In this document: positions 9,428 to 17,403 of the stretch, piece after piece
How the letters are laid out: each line of letters begins with the position of its first letter
How positions within the stretch are numbered: the stretch's first letter is position 1
DNA from: Rhodoblastus sp963713695
GTDB lineage: Bacteria > Pseudomonadota > Alphaproteobacteria > Rhizobiales > Beijerinckiaceae
Length of the DNA stretch: 64,000 bases
Assembly (NCBI GenBank): GCA_963713695.1
Contig: CAVQMU010000003.1
Location: 1 to 64,000, forward strand
Reading direction: 5' to 3'
The notes under the pieces: model-generated
Seen by the model: the letters and a program-made list of their open reading frames with translations, nothing else
Told to the model about the DNA's origin: nothing
Databases searched by the model: none
Program-made: the position numbers and the translations under genes

Positions 9428-10654
9428 ATGCCCCCGTCCGAGCCAGAGCAGGTTTTTCCGCGCGACAGGATCGCGCTCGCGCCTTACGCCGCCGACTGGC
9501 GGCAAAGCCGGGGCCGGCTTTTCGCGGAGCCGTCCTCGCCGACGCGGGGCGAATTCCAGCGCGACCGCGACCGCATCATCCATTCGACCGCCTTCCGCCG
9601 CCTCGCTCACAAGACGCAAGTGTTCATTCCGCTGGAGGGCGACCATTTCCGCACTCGGCTGACCCATACGATCGAAGTGGCGCAGATATCGCGGGCTCTT
9701 GCGCGGGGGCTGGGCCTTGACGAGGACCTGGCCGAAGCCACGGCCTTGTCGCACGACCTGGGACATACGTGCTTCGGCCATGCGGGCGAGGAGGTGCTGG
9801 ACGCCTGCATGGCGCCCTATGGCGGCTTCGAGCACAACGCCCACGCTCTGCGGATCGTGACAAGGCTCGAGCGCCGCTACGCCGGATGGGACGGGCTCAA
9901 CCTCTGCTATGAGACGCTGGAAGGGCTGGTGAAGCACAATGGTCCGCTGCGCGCGCCCGGCGGCGGCCCGGCGCCGCGCTACGCCAAGACAAAAATACCG
10001 GATGAAATCATAGAGTTCGACAAGATATTTCCACTCGATCTTGAACTTTACGCCAGCGCCGAGGCGCAATGCGCGGCGCTGGCCGACGACATAGCGTACA
10101 ACGCCCATGACATTGACGACGGCTTGCGCGCAAACCTGTTCGCGGTCGACGACTTGCGCGAGATCGCTTTCCTGAACGACCTGCTCGACGAGATCGGTCG
10201 TCTCCATCCGGGGCTGGAGCGGGTTCGGGTCATCCACGAGCTGGTGCGGCGTCTGATCACCCGTTTCGTCGAGGACGCCTTCGTGGAGTCGAAGGCGCGG
10301 CTGGCGGCGCTCGATCCGCAGGGGATAGACGACATTCGCGCGGCCGGTCGCGCCATGGCCGCCTTTTCCGCGCCCATGGCCGCGGCGCAGACCGAGATCA
10401 AGGAATTCCTTTTCGCCCGCATGTATCGCCATGCCGCCATACTCCCGGTCTGGAAGAACGCCGGAAAGATCGTGCGGGGCCTGTTCGACCAGTACATGGC
10501 GGAGCCGGCGGCGATGGGGGGCGAATGGGCCGAACAGGCGAAAGCCATCAACGACCGCGCGCGGCTGGTCGCCGACTACATCGCCGGCATGACCGACCGC
10601 TACGCCTTGGCGCAGGCGAAGAAATGGCTGGATGGGCCCGAGGAACTCGGTTGA
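9428..10654 (+). CDS. dgt: deoxyguanosinetriphosphate triphosphohydrolase-like protein
   Basis: A 408-residue HD-domain enzyme that would hydrolyse dNTPs, classically dGTP, to the nucleoside and triphosphate. The HD superfamily metal ligands are visible: AFRRLAHKTQVF, then THTIEVAQISRALARGL, then LSHDLGHTCFGHAGEE. The family-typical signature RDRDRIIHSTAFRR is at about residue 44. Length and divergence from erpA fit the alphaproteobacterial type. In related genomes argS usually follows dgt; here an Rhs island starts right after the stop, so the locus was probably interrupted. Confidence 0.93.
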   Translation: MPPSEPEQVFPRDRIALAPYAADWRQSRGRLFAEPSSPTRGEFQRDRDRIIHSTAFRRLAHKTQVFIPLEGDHFRTRLTHTIEVAQISRALARGLGLDEDLAEATALSHDLGHTCFGHAGEEVLDACMAPYGGFEHNAHALRIVTRLERRYAGWDGLNLCYETLEGLVKHNGPLRAPGGGPAPRYAKTKIPDEIIEFDKIFPLDLELYASAEAQCAALADDIAYNAHDIDDGLRANLFAVDDLREIAFLNDLLDEIGRLHPGLERVRVIHELVRRLITRFVEDAFVESKARLAALDPQGIDDIRAAGRAMAAFSAPMAAAQTEIKEFLFARMYRHAAILPVWKNAGKIVRGLFDQYMAEPAAMGGEWAEQAKAINDRARLVADYIAGMTDRYALAQAKKWLDGPEELG

Positions 10655-10666
10655 CGCGCGTCGGTA

Positions 10667-10759
10667 GGAATTCGGGGACAGGATCGAATTGCGCCGTCGC
10701 GCTTCGGGCGTTTTGGCGCGAGCGTCAAGAGCGCAATTCGTTTCTGTCCTCGTAATTCC
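10667..10759. repeat. RAYT-associated REP pair (inverted, GGAATTC.GGGGACA type)
   Basis: The left arm begins GGAATTCGGGGACAGGATCG and ends AATTGCG (10667-10693). The right arm (10732-10759) is its imperfect reverse complement ending TGTCCTCGTAATTCC. About 38 bases separate them. A GTAG tetranucleotide, common at REP ends, overlaps the left edge (10664-10667). A second copy of the same palindrome lies at 15182-15228, on the far side of the Rhs island. Confidence 0.7.
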
Positions 10760-10822
10760 GGGCAGGATAAGGCTTGCGATCTCGAGGAGTTCTCTACCCC
10801 GGGCGGCAAAAGCTCCGGCGCC

Positions 10823-10960
10823 TCAAGCAGGCTTTCGCCCTCTTCGCCCAGGCCGAACCGAGCGTCCCATCTCCTCTTCGATCCTGCCGATAAACGCGTC
10901 ATCGCCAATCGGTCGCCCATTCGATCCGCCTTCTTCGAACGGTGAAAACGCGGCGGGGTC
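10823..10960 (-). pseudogene. C-terminal remnant of a REP-associated tyrosine transposase (RAYT)
   Basis: Reading minus from 10960 gives about 45 residues ending in GRPIGDDAFIGRIEEEMGRS and VRPGRRGRKPA before a stop. This is the characteristic C-terminus of RAYT/IS200-like transposases (GRPxGDxxF, then GRxLRPxxRGRKP). A stop at 10961-10963 ends the frame upstream and no catalytic HUH or Tyr region is present, so it is a remnant. The REP pair at 10667-10759 lies immediately beyond its 3' end, as expected for the RAYT-REP association. Confidence 0.65.
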
Positions 10961-11103
10961 CTACAAATCGCCCGTTGCCTTCAAGCGCGCCTTTAATGAA
11001 GCTGAAACACGCCGGAGAGACGAACAAACCGCCTTGTCACCGGATTAGCGTGTCTCATCGAAGGGGTGCAGTCCACTATGATTGCATGGAGGAGGTAATT
11101 CTA

Positions 11104-11130
11104 CAATTGGTATCATGTCCCCGTAATGCC
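11104..11130 (-). repeat. 27-bp repeat, left inverted copy bounding the Rhs region
   Basis: The sequence begins CAATTGGTATCATGTCCCCG and ends TAATGCC. Its reverse complement recurs at 14775-14801 with one mismatch, so the two copies face each other across the Rhs modules. Homology of the truncated Rhs gene to the intact copy starts within about five bases of this repeat. Confidence 0.75.
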
Positions 11131-11557
11131 AATGCCGGCGAAGATGACGACCCAGGCGCAGGCCCTGGCCTGGGACGTGATCTACTCGCCCTTCGGCGCG
11201 ACGAGCTATGTCGCCGCCACGCCCGAAACGCAGAACATGCGCTTTCCCGGCCAGTGGTTCCAGCTCGAGAGCGGCCTCGCCTACAATTGGCATCGCCATT
11301 ATGACGCCACCCTCGGGCGGTATATCACCCCCGATCCGCTGGGCCTGCCTGTGCTGCTCTCCGATGGGCCGAGCGTCTATGGGTATGTTCATCAGAATCC
11401 TTTGGTGCTAACCGATCCGGCAGGAACGGATCCGCGGGACTGGCGCACTTGGGTGAGGATTTGTACGTTCTTACTTTGCGGTAAGGTTCCACCAACTCTC
11501 CCGCCTCCGCCGAAAAAAGAGCCTGTTCCTGTTGTCTGCCCGATTGATAAACGATAG
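11126..11557 (+). pseudogene. truncated Rhs core with short C-terminal tip (orphan module A)
   Basis: The first 80 or so residues (AKMTTQAQALAWDVIYSPFG through MRFPGQWFQLESGLAYNWHR and ITPDPLGLP) are the Rhs-associated core, nearly identical at DNA level to 13499-13737 of the longer Rhs gene. After PLGLPVLLSDGPSVYGYVHQ the sequence diverges into about 45 residues that are Trp, Cys and Pro rich and end CPIDKR. The tip is short for a toxin and no activity is recognised. The apparent ATG lies inside the 27-bp repeat, so the real gene lost its 5' part and its own start is doubtful. Confidence 0.7.
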
Positions 11558-11596
11558 GTGCTATCCAATTCTCCGAACCGGCCTCGGGAGCATTTC

Positions 11597-12250
11597 GTGA
11601 CTGATGACGCCAAGAATAGACTTGAATTTGAGCAGCCAAGCCAGAACGTCTCAATTGAAGAGTTGTGGCAGCGTGAGAAAGACCTTGATTTGTTAAGTGA
11701 TGCATATCTTAAGCTTCAAACGGACGGAGAGGCGGCAATAAACGATTTGGCAACACTATCAAGACAGGGGTCAATTGCTGCGAAATGGTACTTAGGAGAT
11801 GCGTATTACAGCGGAAAATTTGTGACCAAAAATTTAAGCATGTCGTCGCAATGGTTTATGGAATTGGCGGATGAAGGCGTTCCGTTTGCGTTCTTGATGC
11901 TTGGTAGGATCGATGTAGAGCGTGGTGATGCAGCCTCTGCTGCAAAGTGGTATGAAAGGGGAGCGAATGTTGGCTACCTGCCATGTGTATACCGTCAAGG
12001 AGAATTACTTTGTGAAAATCAGGCGCATGATAAGCGGGAATTGGGCAAGCGCTTGGTTGAAACAGCAATCGAACGAGGTAGTTTACCAGCGCGACGTGGC
12101 CTTGGTATTTTATACTTAAAGGGTCGATTCGGGTGGATTAAATTTGGGTACGGGCTATACTTACTTCTCTCGCTAGTTGGGATTTTGATTTGGATGACAT
12201 TTTCCGGCGGGCACAAGATCTCTGAATTCGACGAAAGAGTTGTTGCCTAA
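11597..12250 (+). CDS. Sel1-repeat protein with C-terminal membrane helix, probable immunity partner of module A
   Basis: About 217 residues from GTG 11597, which has GGGAG six bases upstream. Residues 30-190 contain Sel1-like alpha-alpha repeats (AKWYLGDAYYSG, SSQWFMELADEG, AAKWYERGANVGY, ARRGLGILYLKGR). A hydrophobic helix (GLYLLLSLVGILIWMTF) lies near the C-terminus. The gene is much more A+T rich than its surroundings, suggesting transfer. Its place directly after an Rhs tip is where immunity genes sit, and Sel1 proteins are known in such roles, so immunity is the best guess. Confidence 0.65.
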   Translation: MTDDAKNRLEFEQPSQNVSIEELWQREKDLDLLSDAYLKLQTDGEAAINDLATLSRQGSIAAKWYLGDAYYSGKFVTKNLSMSSQWFMELADEGVPFAFLMLGRIDVERGDAASAAKWYERGANVGYLPCVYRQGELLCENQAHDKRELGKRLVETAIERGSLPARRGLGILYLKGRFGWIKFGYGLYLLLSLVGILIWMTFSGGHKISEFDERVVA

Positions 12251-12450
12251 AACATCACCTTTACCTGAGTTACGGTGACGCATTACTAAATTCCGGTGTT
12301 TTCGATCCGTGGAATTCTCCCGGAAATACATAGGTCATCGGTACCCAATCCCACGTCGACACGCTCAGCTGGGAATTACGGGGCCGCCATACGATTTGTG
12401 AAATTATTGCATAGTGGTGTCAGCCGCCTCACTGCGGTCCATGCCGTCTG
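12251..12450. repeat. mosaic of repeat fragments upstream of the second Rhs gene
   Basis: This junction holds GAGTTACGGTGACGCATTAC followed by TAAATTCCGG near 12270, and GGGAATTACGGGG near 12371. Both match parts of the repeats at 10667, 11104 and 14775. Rhs homology starts only at about 12450, so the Rhs gene here is joined to unrelated repeat-rich DNA. Confidence 0.5.
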
Positions 12451-14173
12451 CCGGCTCGGCACGATCGCCTCGGAGGGGACCACCACCCGCGTCTATGACA
12501 GCAAGGGCCGGATCAAGGCGGAGTCGCGCACCAACCTGCCGGCGCCGATGCTGACCGCCAGCTACACCTATGATTCCGACGGCAATGTCGCCAGCATCAT
12601 TTATCCGTCCGGCCGCGTGGTCAATTACACCCGCGACGCGCTCGGCCGCATCAGCGCCGTCGGCACGGCGCTGCGCGCCGGCGCCGCGCCGCAGACCGTG
12701 GTGGGCCAGGCGAGCTGGTATCCCTTCGGCCCGATCTCCGGCCTGACCTTTGGCAACAATCTCCACGCCGCCTTCACGCTCGACAGCGATTACCGGGTGA
12801 CCAAGGTGGCGGTCGGCCCCGCCGCCAATCCCAATGGCGTGATGAGCCGCACGCTCTCCTGGACCGGCGACGACGTGCTGAATTCCATCGTCGACAATCT
12901 CAATCCGGGAACCGGCCAGACCGGCGTCTATGCCGCGCAGACGCAAGCCTTCACCTATACGCCGGCGCGCCGCCTCGCCTCGGCCCGCGGCTATTACGGC
13001 ACGCTCGCCTGGACCTATGACGCCAACGGCGACCGCACGTCGGAAACCGCCAACAACGTCATCACCAATTATCTCTATGGCCTGGCGTCGAACCGGCTGG
13101 CCTCGGCGGCGAGCGCCTCGGCGACGCGTTCCTTCACCTATGACGCCGCCGGCGAGATGCTCACCGACACGCGCTCCGGCGCGCTCGGCATGACCTATCA
13201 ATATGATCCGATGGGCCGGCTGTCGAAAGCGTATCAGACCAACGCCGCGGTGAATTCCGGAACCTACGGCTATGACGCCTGGGGGCGGCTCGCCTCGCGC
13301 CTCGTGACCCAGAGCGGCGCGGCGGCGGCCACCACCCTCTATATCCACGACACAAAAGACCACATCATCGCCGAGACCAATGCGGCCGGCGTCACCTTGC
13401 GCGAATATTTGTGGCTCGACGACCTTCCCGTGGCGGTGGTCGACAATGTCAATGCCAGCCCGACGCTCTATTACGTCCACACCGACCATCTCGGCCGCCC
13501 GGCGAAGATGACGACCCAGGCGCAGGCCCTGGCCTGGGACGTGATCTACTCGCCCTTCGGCGCGACCAGCTATATCGCGACCACGCCCGAGACGCAGAAC
13601 ATGCGTTTCCCCGGCCAGTGGTTCCAGCTCGAGAGCGGCCTCGCCTACAATTGGCATCGCCATTATGACGCCACCCTCGGGCGCTACATCACACCCGACC
13701 CGCTGGGGCTGCCGGCGCTGCTCTCCGATGGGCCGAGCGCGTATAATTATGTCGGCGGGAATCCGCTGGTTCAGTTTGATCGGCGCGGCTGGCAAGAGGA
13801 AAGATCGCCCGAGGAGGAGCTGAGAGAGGAAGAATTACGAGAAGAGCGTGAAGAATTAGCTCGAGAACGAGAAACTTGGTCGGAGATGACCGAGGCGGGG
13901 CGTCAGCTACAGCGCCTCCAAGATATCGAAAATCGCGCATGTCCGTTGTATCCGGAACCTCAAGGGCCGCGCTTCTTTCGTGGAAAGTTGCGAGAGTCAA
14001 TTATGGGCGATAATCCAATATGCGAGTACTGTGGTGCACCCGCGACGGTTGTTGACCACATTTATCCTTGGTCACGGGGCGGTCCGACTTCTCGTGCGAA
14101 TTCAGCCAAAGCGTGTGTCCCTTGCAACTCGTCTAAACGGGACAAGACGCCGACGGAGTGGGGTGGCCGGTGA
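12296..14173 (+). CDS. Rhs-repeat polymorphic toxin with HNH endonuclease tip (5'-truncated, module B)
   Basis: Up to 625 residues. From about residue 53 it shows YD/RHS repeats (SYTYDSDGNVASIIYPSGRV, WTYDANGDRTSETANN, TYGYDAWGRLASRLV), then the Rhs core ending RYITPDPLGLPALLSDGPSA. A charged Glu/Arg linker (about 505-550) leads to a C-terminal HNH nuclease with CEYCGAPATVVDHIYPWSRG and, later, CVPCNSSKRDKTPTEW. Full Rhs proteins exceed 1,400 residues and no signal or PAAR/VgrG-linked N-terminus is present. The first 50 residues are unlike Rhs, so this is a displaced orphan or a truncated gene. The GTG at 12296 is only nominal. A DUF4265 gene follows, fitting the immunity slot. Confidence 0.85.
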   Translation: MFSIRGILPEIHRSSVPNPTSTRSAGNYGAAIRFVKLLHSGVSRLTAVHAVCRLGTIASEGTTTRVYDSKGRIKAESRTNLPAPMLTASYTYDSDGNVASIIYPSGRVVNYTRDALGRISAVGTALRAGAAPQTVVGQASWYPFGPISGLTFGNNLHAAFTLDSDYRVTKVAVGPAANPNGVMSRTLSWTGDDVLNSIVDNLNPGTGQTGVYAAQTQAFTYTPARRLASARGYYGTLAWTYDANGDRTSETANNVITNYLYGLASNRLASAASASATRSFTYDAAGEMLTDTRSGALGMTYQYDPMGRLSKAYQTNAAVNSGTYGYDAWGRLASRLVTQSGAAAATTLYIHDTKDHIIAETNAAGVTLREYLWLDDLPVAVVDNVNASPTLYYVHTDHLGRPAKMTTQAQALAWDVIYSPFGATSYIATTPETQNMRFPGQWFQLESGLAYNWHRHYDATLGRYITPDPLGLPALLSDGPSAYNYVGGNPLVQFDRRGWQEERSPEEELREEELREEREELARERETWSEMTEAGRQLQRLQDIENRACPLYPEPQGPRFFRGKLRESIMGDNPICEYCGAPATVVDHIYPWSRGGPTSRANSAKACVPCNSSKRDKTPTEWGGR

Positions 14174-14263
14174 TCGAATTGTATAATGCAAGTCAATTCG
14201 CACCAGCGTCACCGAGCATTCGGGCTATTATAAAGGTTGTGAGATAAACCTAACGGAGGATCT

Positions 14264-14713
14264 GTGGCGAGCGACGTAAGAAATAATGTAAAGATATTTG
14301 TTCCGCTTCAAGCACGAGACTTGGGGTTTGAGCAAGAAGAAATATGGGCTTTCGACTGCGGGTCGGATGAATATGAAGTGGATAGCGTTCCATTTTTTGC
14401 TTACAATATTTCTATAGGGGATATCGTGCTTGCCCCAAAAGACGATATCAGCAAGAAACCAACCTTTCAAAGGGTTGTACAAAAATCTGGAAACAACACA
14501 ATTCGCCTCTTATTTGATCTATCCCAGACACCATTAAATGAAATCAGCGCGATGCTGTCACAATTGCGAGAGTATGGCTGTGGCTACGAAGGGTATAACG
14601 ACAGCTATTATTCCATTAATATCCCTGCGAGCGTAACATATGGGATAATATTAAATTTCCTACGCGAAAAAAACGTTGACTTCGAGGAGTGTAGCATTAC
14701 CGGAGGAATATAG
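14264..14713 (+). CDS. DUF4265-like protein, probable immunity protein for the HNH tip
   Basis: 149 residues starting at GTG 14264 with GGAGG upstream. It reads VKIFVPLQARDLGFEQEEIW, SVPFFAYNISIGDIVLAPKD, then FQRVVQKSGNNTIRLLF, matching the DUF4265 pattern, a family often found next to toxin genes. It is A+T rich against a GC-rich background. It sits 90 bases after the HNH-tipped Rhs gene. Neutralising that nuclease is inferred from position. Confidence 0.72.
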   Translation: MASDVRNNVKIFVPLQARDLGFEQEEIWAFDCGSDEYEVDSVPFFAYNISIGDIVLAPKDDISKKPTFQRVVQKSGNNTIRLLFDLSQTPLNEISAMLSQLREYGCGYEGYNDSYYSINIPASVTYGIILNFLREKNVDFEECSITGGI

Positions 14714-14774
14714 ATTTCGGAGAAAGTGCGTTTTATTGACGCGAAAGCGAATTGGGGATTACGGTGATGGGGTG

Positions 14775-14801
14775 GGAATTACGGGGACATGATACCAATT
14801 G
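14775..14801 (+). repeat. 27-bp repeat, right inverted copy bounding the Rhs region
   Basis: It starts GGAATTACGGGGACATGATA and ends CCAATTG. It is the reverse complement of 11104-11130 with one mismatch. A partial third copy in the same orientation as this one (CGGGACATGATACCAATAGC) lies at 15103-15122, so an IS481-type transposase remnant is bracketed by direct copies. Confidence 0.75.
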
Positions 14802-14865
14802 CATAATTAGAGCGATCTCTCCTGCAACACCGCAATGACGCCGCGCTGTCTAGCCGATAGATCGC

Positions 14866-15099
14866 TTACAAAACGGACCGGTTAGATAGTTGACAGTTTC
14901 GGGTTGAATTTAGTTGGCTGATTGGCCGGAGTTTTCCGTTCTTTGGATCGATTGTTCCGAGCTTCCGGTCGAAAAACCAGACCAGCCAGTCTCCATTTTC
15001 GAGCTCTTCCACTGCGACGGCCTCGCCGACCAAGGCTGAACTGATGAAAACCAGTTCGCCTCGCCACTTGATCTCGCCGTTCGAACGCACCTTTCGCAC
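14866..15099 (-). pseudogene. C-terminal fragment of an IS481-type transposase
   Basis: About 77 residues starting RKVRSNGEIKWRGELVFISS and continuing to DWLVWFFDRKLGTIDPKNGK. This is the conserved C-terminal beta-rich tail of integrase-core transposases of the IS481 type. The DDE catalytic domain is missing; the reading breaks off at the partial repeat at 15103-15122. Its C-terminus ends in unrelated residues. Confidence 0.7.
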
Positions 15100-15181
15100 G
15101 GCCGGGACATGATACCAATAGCATTATTCCGCCACCAGAGAGTCGCGTAGCGGGTTCGAATCGCGCCCTTCCATCCCGGAT

Positions 15182-15228
15182 TTCGAGGACACGAACGAAT
15201 TGCGTCGCAATTCGATCAGGTCCCCGAA
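15182..15228. repeat. second copy of the RAYT-type REP palindrome
   Basis: The perfect core CGAATTGCG-T-CGCAATTCG (15196-15214) extends outward through mostly matching arms to TTCGAGGAC on the left and GTCCCCGAA on the right. It matches the arms of the REP pair at 10667-10759, so related repeats lie on both sides of the Rhs island. The rest of 15123-15405 holds no gene that I can see. Confidence 0.7.
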
Positions 15229-15405
15229 TTCCTCCGCTGCGGCTGGCGCGCTCCATTTTAAAACTGCCATGCTTGGGCAATTCGATCCAGCCCAGAATTC
15301 CTCGCACCGTCCAGGTGGAGAGTCCTTGCATTGATCGCCCCCTCAAAATAAGGCAAAAGGCAGGCGCGGCGCCTTGGCCGCTGCGCTGATTCCAAAGGCC
15401 TCGAA

Positions 15406-16707
15406 ATGGTTGAACCCCTGCGCCTCGGCATTGCCGGTCTCGGAACGGTCGGCGCCGCCGTCGTCCGCCTGCTGACCGCGCAGGCGCGCGATCTCGCCGC
15501 CCGCACCGGCCGCTCCATTGTCGTCAGCGGCGTCAGCGCCCGCGAAATTTCGCGCGATCGCGGCATCGATCTGTCCGGCGCGGAATGGTTCGAGGACGCA
15601 TCCGCGCTCGCGGCGTCCGACAAGATCGACCTGTTCGTCGAACTGATGGGCGGCGACGAGGGCCCGGCCCGCAAGGCTGTTGAAACGGCCTTGCGCGCAA
15701 AAAAATCGGTGGTGACCGCCAACAAGGCGCTGCTCGCCAAGCACGGGCTGGAGCTGGCGCGGCTCGCCGAAGAAAATCACGTCGCTTTGGCCTTCGAGGC
15801 CTCGGTGGCCGGCGGCATTCCCATAGTCAAAACCCTGCGCGAGGGTCTTGCCGGCAACAGCGTCGAGCGGGTCTCCGGCATTCTCAACGGCACCTGCAAC
15901 TATATCCTCTCGCGGATGGAGCGGGAGGGCCTGTCCTTCGCCGAATGCCTGAGCGAGGCGCAAAGGCTCGGCTATGCCGAGGCCGACCCAACCTTCGACA
16001 TCGGCGGCTTCGACACCGCGCACAAGCTGGCGATCCTCGCCTCACTGGCCTTTGGCGTGAAGCTCGACTGCGCCGCCATATCGGTCGAGGGCATCGAGCA
16101 TATCTCGCTGGCGGACCTCAAGGCTGCGGCCGAACTCGGCTATCGCGTAAAATTGCTCGGCGTGGCGCAGCGGACGCCGAATGGCGTCGAGCAGCGCGTG
16201 CATCCGACCATGGTGCCGCTGTCCTCGGCCATCGCCCAGGTGATGGGCGTCACCAACGCCGTGACGGTGGACGCCGACGCGGTCAACGAGCTGACGCTGG
16301 TCGGTCCCGGCGCCGGCGGCATGGCCACGGCCTCGGCGGTCGTGGCCGACATTGCCGATATCGCGCGCGGCATCCGCTCCGCGCCCTTCGGCCTGCCGGT
16401 CGAGCATTTGACGGAAGCGCAGAAAACGCCGATGCAGCGTCACGAAGGCGGCTATTACATCCGCCTCGCCGCGCGCAACCATATTGGCGCCGCCGCCGCC
16501 ATCGCCTCGCGCATGGCCGAGCGCGGCATTTCGCTGGAGAGCATCGTCCAGCGCCGCGAGGCCGGAGCGCCTGACGCCGACGTGGTGCCGGTCGTGCTGA
16601 TGACCTATGCGACGACCGAGGCGACCATCCGCGAGGCGCTCGATGCGATTGTCGCCGACGGCCATATCGCCGAAAAGCCGCAGGTTATCCGTATCGAACG
16701 GGAGTGA
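15406..16707 (+). CDS. hom: homoserine dehydrogenase
   Basis: 433 residues, the usual length for the ACT-containing type. It reduces aspartate semialdehyde to homoserine, the branch point to methionine and threonine. The Rossmann motif GIAGLGTVGAAVV is at residue 8; VVTANKALLAKHG and ASVAGGIPIVKTLREGLAGN follow; then GILNGTCNYILSRME and GYAEADPTFDIGGFDTAHK. A C-terminal ACT domain (from about 350, YYIRLAARNHIGAAAAIASR) suggests threonine feedback. It supplies the metX-metW-metZ enzymes encoded at 60445-63445. An Rhs/IS island replaces the usual upstream neighbour. Confidence 0.95.
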   Translation: MVEPLRLGIAGLGTVGAAVVRLLTAQARDLAARTGRSIVVSGVSAREISRDRGIDLSGAEWFEDASALAASDKIDLFVELMGGDEGPARKAVETALRAKKSVVTANKALLAKHGLELARLAEENHVALAFEASVAGGIPIVKTLREGLAGNSVERVSGILNGTCNYILSRMEREGLSFAECLSEAQRLGYAEADPTFDIGGFDTAHKLAILASLAFGVKLDCAAISVEGIEHISLADLKAAAELGYRVKLLGVAQRTPNGVEQRVHPTMVPLSSAIAQVMGVTNAVTVDADAVNELTLVGPGAGGMATASAVVADIADIARGIRSAPFGLPVEHLTEAQKTPMQRHEGGYYIRLAARNHIGAAAAIASRMAERGISLESIVQRREAGAPDADVVPVVLMTYATTEATIREALDAIVADGHIAEKPQVIRIERE

Positions 16708-16742
16708 TCCGCTCGCGCGTGAACATGCGTTCCTCCGGAGGC

Positions 16743-16775
16743 TTGACCTGGATCGTAAATGTTCCTAATTTGTTC
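16743..16775 (+). promoter_or_regulatory. sigma70-type promoter overlapped by a LexA box
   Basis: TTGACC (16743-16748) and TAATTT (16766-16771) are spaced 17 bases apart, a good -35/-10 pair. The alphaproteobacterial SOS operator GTTC-N7-GTTC lies exactly over the -10: GTTC 16761-16764, CTAATTT, GTTC 16772-16775. The site is about 30 bases before the GST start, so LexA repression of GST and probably recJ is expected. Confidence 0.75.
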
Positions 16776-16803
16776 TGGCCTGATCGGGCGTGGAGGAACG
16801 AAA

Positions 16804-17403
16804 ATGAAACTTTACTGGGCTCCCCGAACGCGGTCGCTGCGCGCCCTCTGGATGCTCGAGGAAATTGGCGTCCCCTATGAGCGGTTTCTCGTCGACCTGA
16901 AGAACGGCGGACAGCGCACGCCGGCCTATCACGCGGTGAACCCGATGGAAAAGGTGCCGGCGCTCGAGAAGGACGGCGCCTGCGTCGCCGAATCCGGCGC
17001 GGTCATCGCCTTCCTCGCCGAGGCTTTTCCCCAGGCGGCGCTCGCGCCGCCGATCGGAGACGTTTCGCGAGGACGCTATTTCCAGTGGCTGTTTTTCTCC
17101 GGCTCCTGCGTCGAAGGCGCGATCACCGAAAAATTCGGCAAGTTGCAAATGCCCACGGGCAGCGCAGGCTGGGGCTCTTTCGACAGGGTTTTCAACGTTC
17201 TCTCTGAAATTCTTAAAGCGACGCCCTATATGCTGGGCGAAACATTCTCCGCCGTCGACGTGCTGATCGCCTCGGACCTGCATTTTGTCATCGATGTCTT
17301 CAAGATGCTGGATCCCAGGCCGGAGTTTTCCGCCTATCTCGATCGCTGCCGCTCTCGTCCCGCCTTTCTGAGGGCGCAGAAGATCGACGCCGATGGGGTT
17401 TGA
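16804..17403 (+). CDS. glutathione S-transferase family protein
   Basis: 199 residues. The N-terminal thioredoxin-like domain reads MKLYWAPRTRSLRALWMLEE, then NPMEKVPALEKDG and AESGAVIAFLAEAF, the glutathione-site pattern. A helical C-terminal domain follows with GETFSAVDVLIASDLHF. It would conjugate or reduce electrophiles with glutathione in the cytoplasm; the substrate is unknown. It follows a LexA box, and its stop overlaps the recJ start by 11 bases, so it is co-transcribed with a repair exonuclease. The start at 16804 follows GGAGG. Confidence 0.9.
   Translation: MKLYWAPRTRSLRALWMLEEIGVPYERFLVDLKNGGQRTPAYHAVNPMEKVPALEKDGACVAESGAVIAFLAEAFPQAALAPPIGDVSRGRYFQWLFFSGSCVEGAITEKFGKLQMPTGSAGWGSFDRVFNVLSEILKATPYMLGETFSAVDVLIASDLHFVIDVFKMLDPRPEFSAYLDRCRSRPAFLRAQKIDADGV

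Noticed and set aside
12404..13795. 463-residue minus-strand frame across the Rhs gene
   Set aside because: Arg/Gly-rich, no family pattern, and fully antisense to a well-recognised Rhs core.
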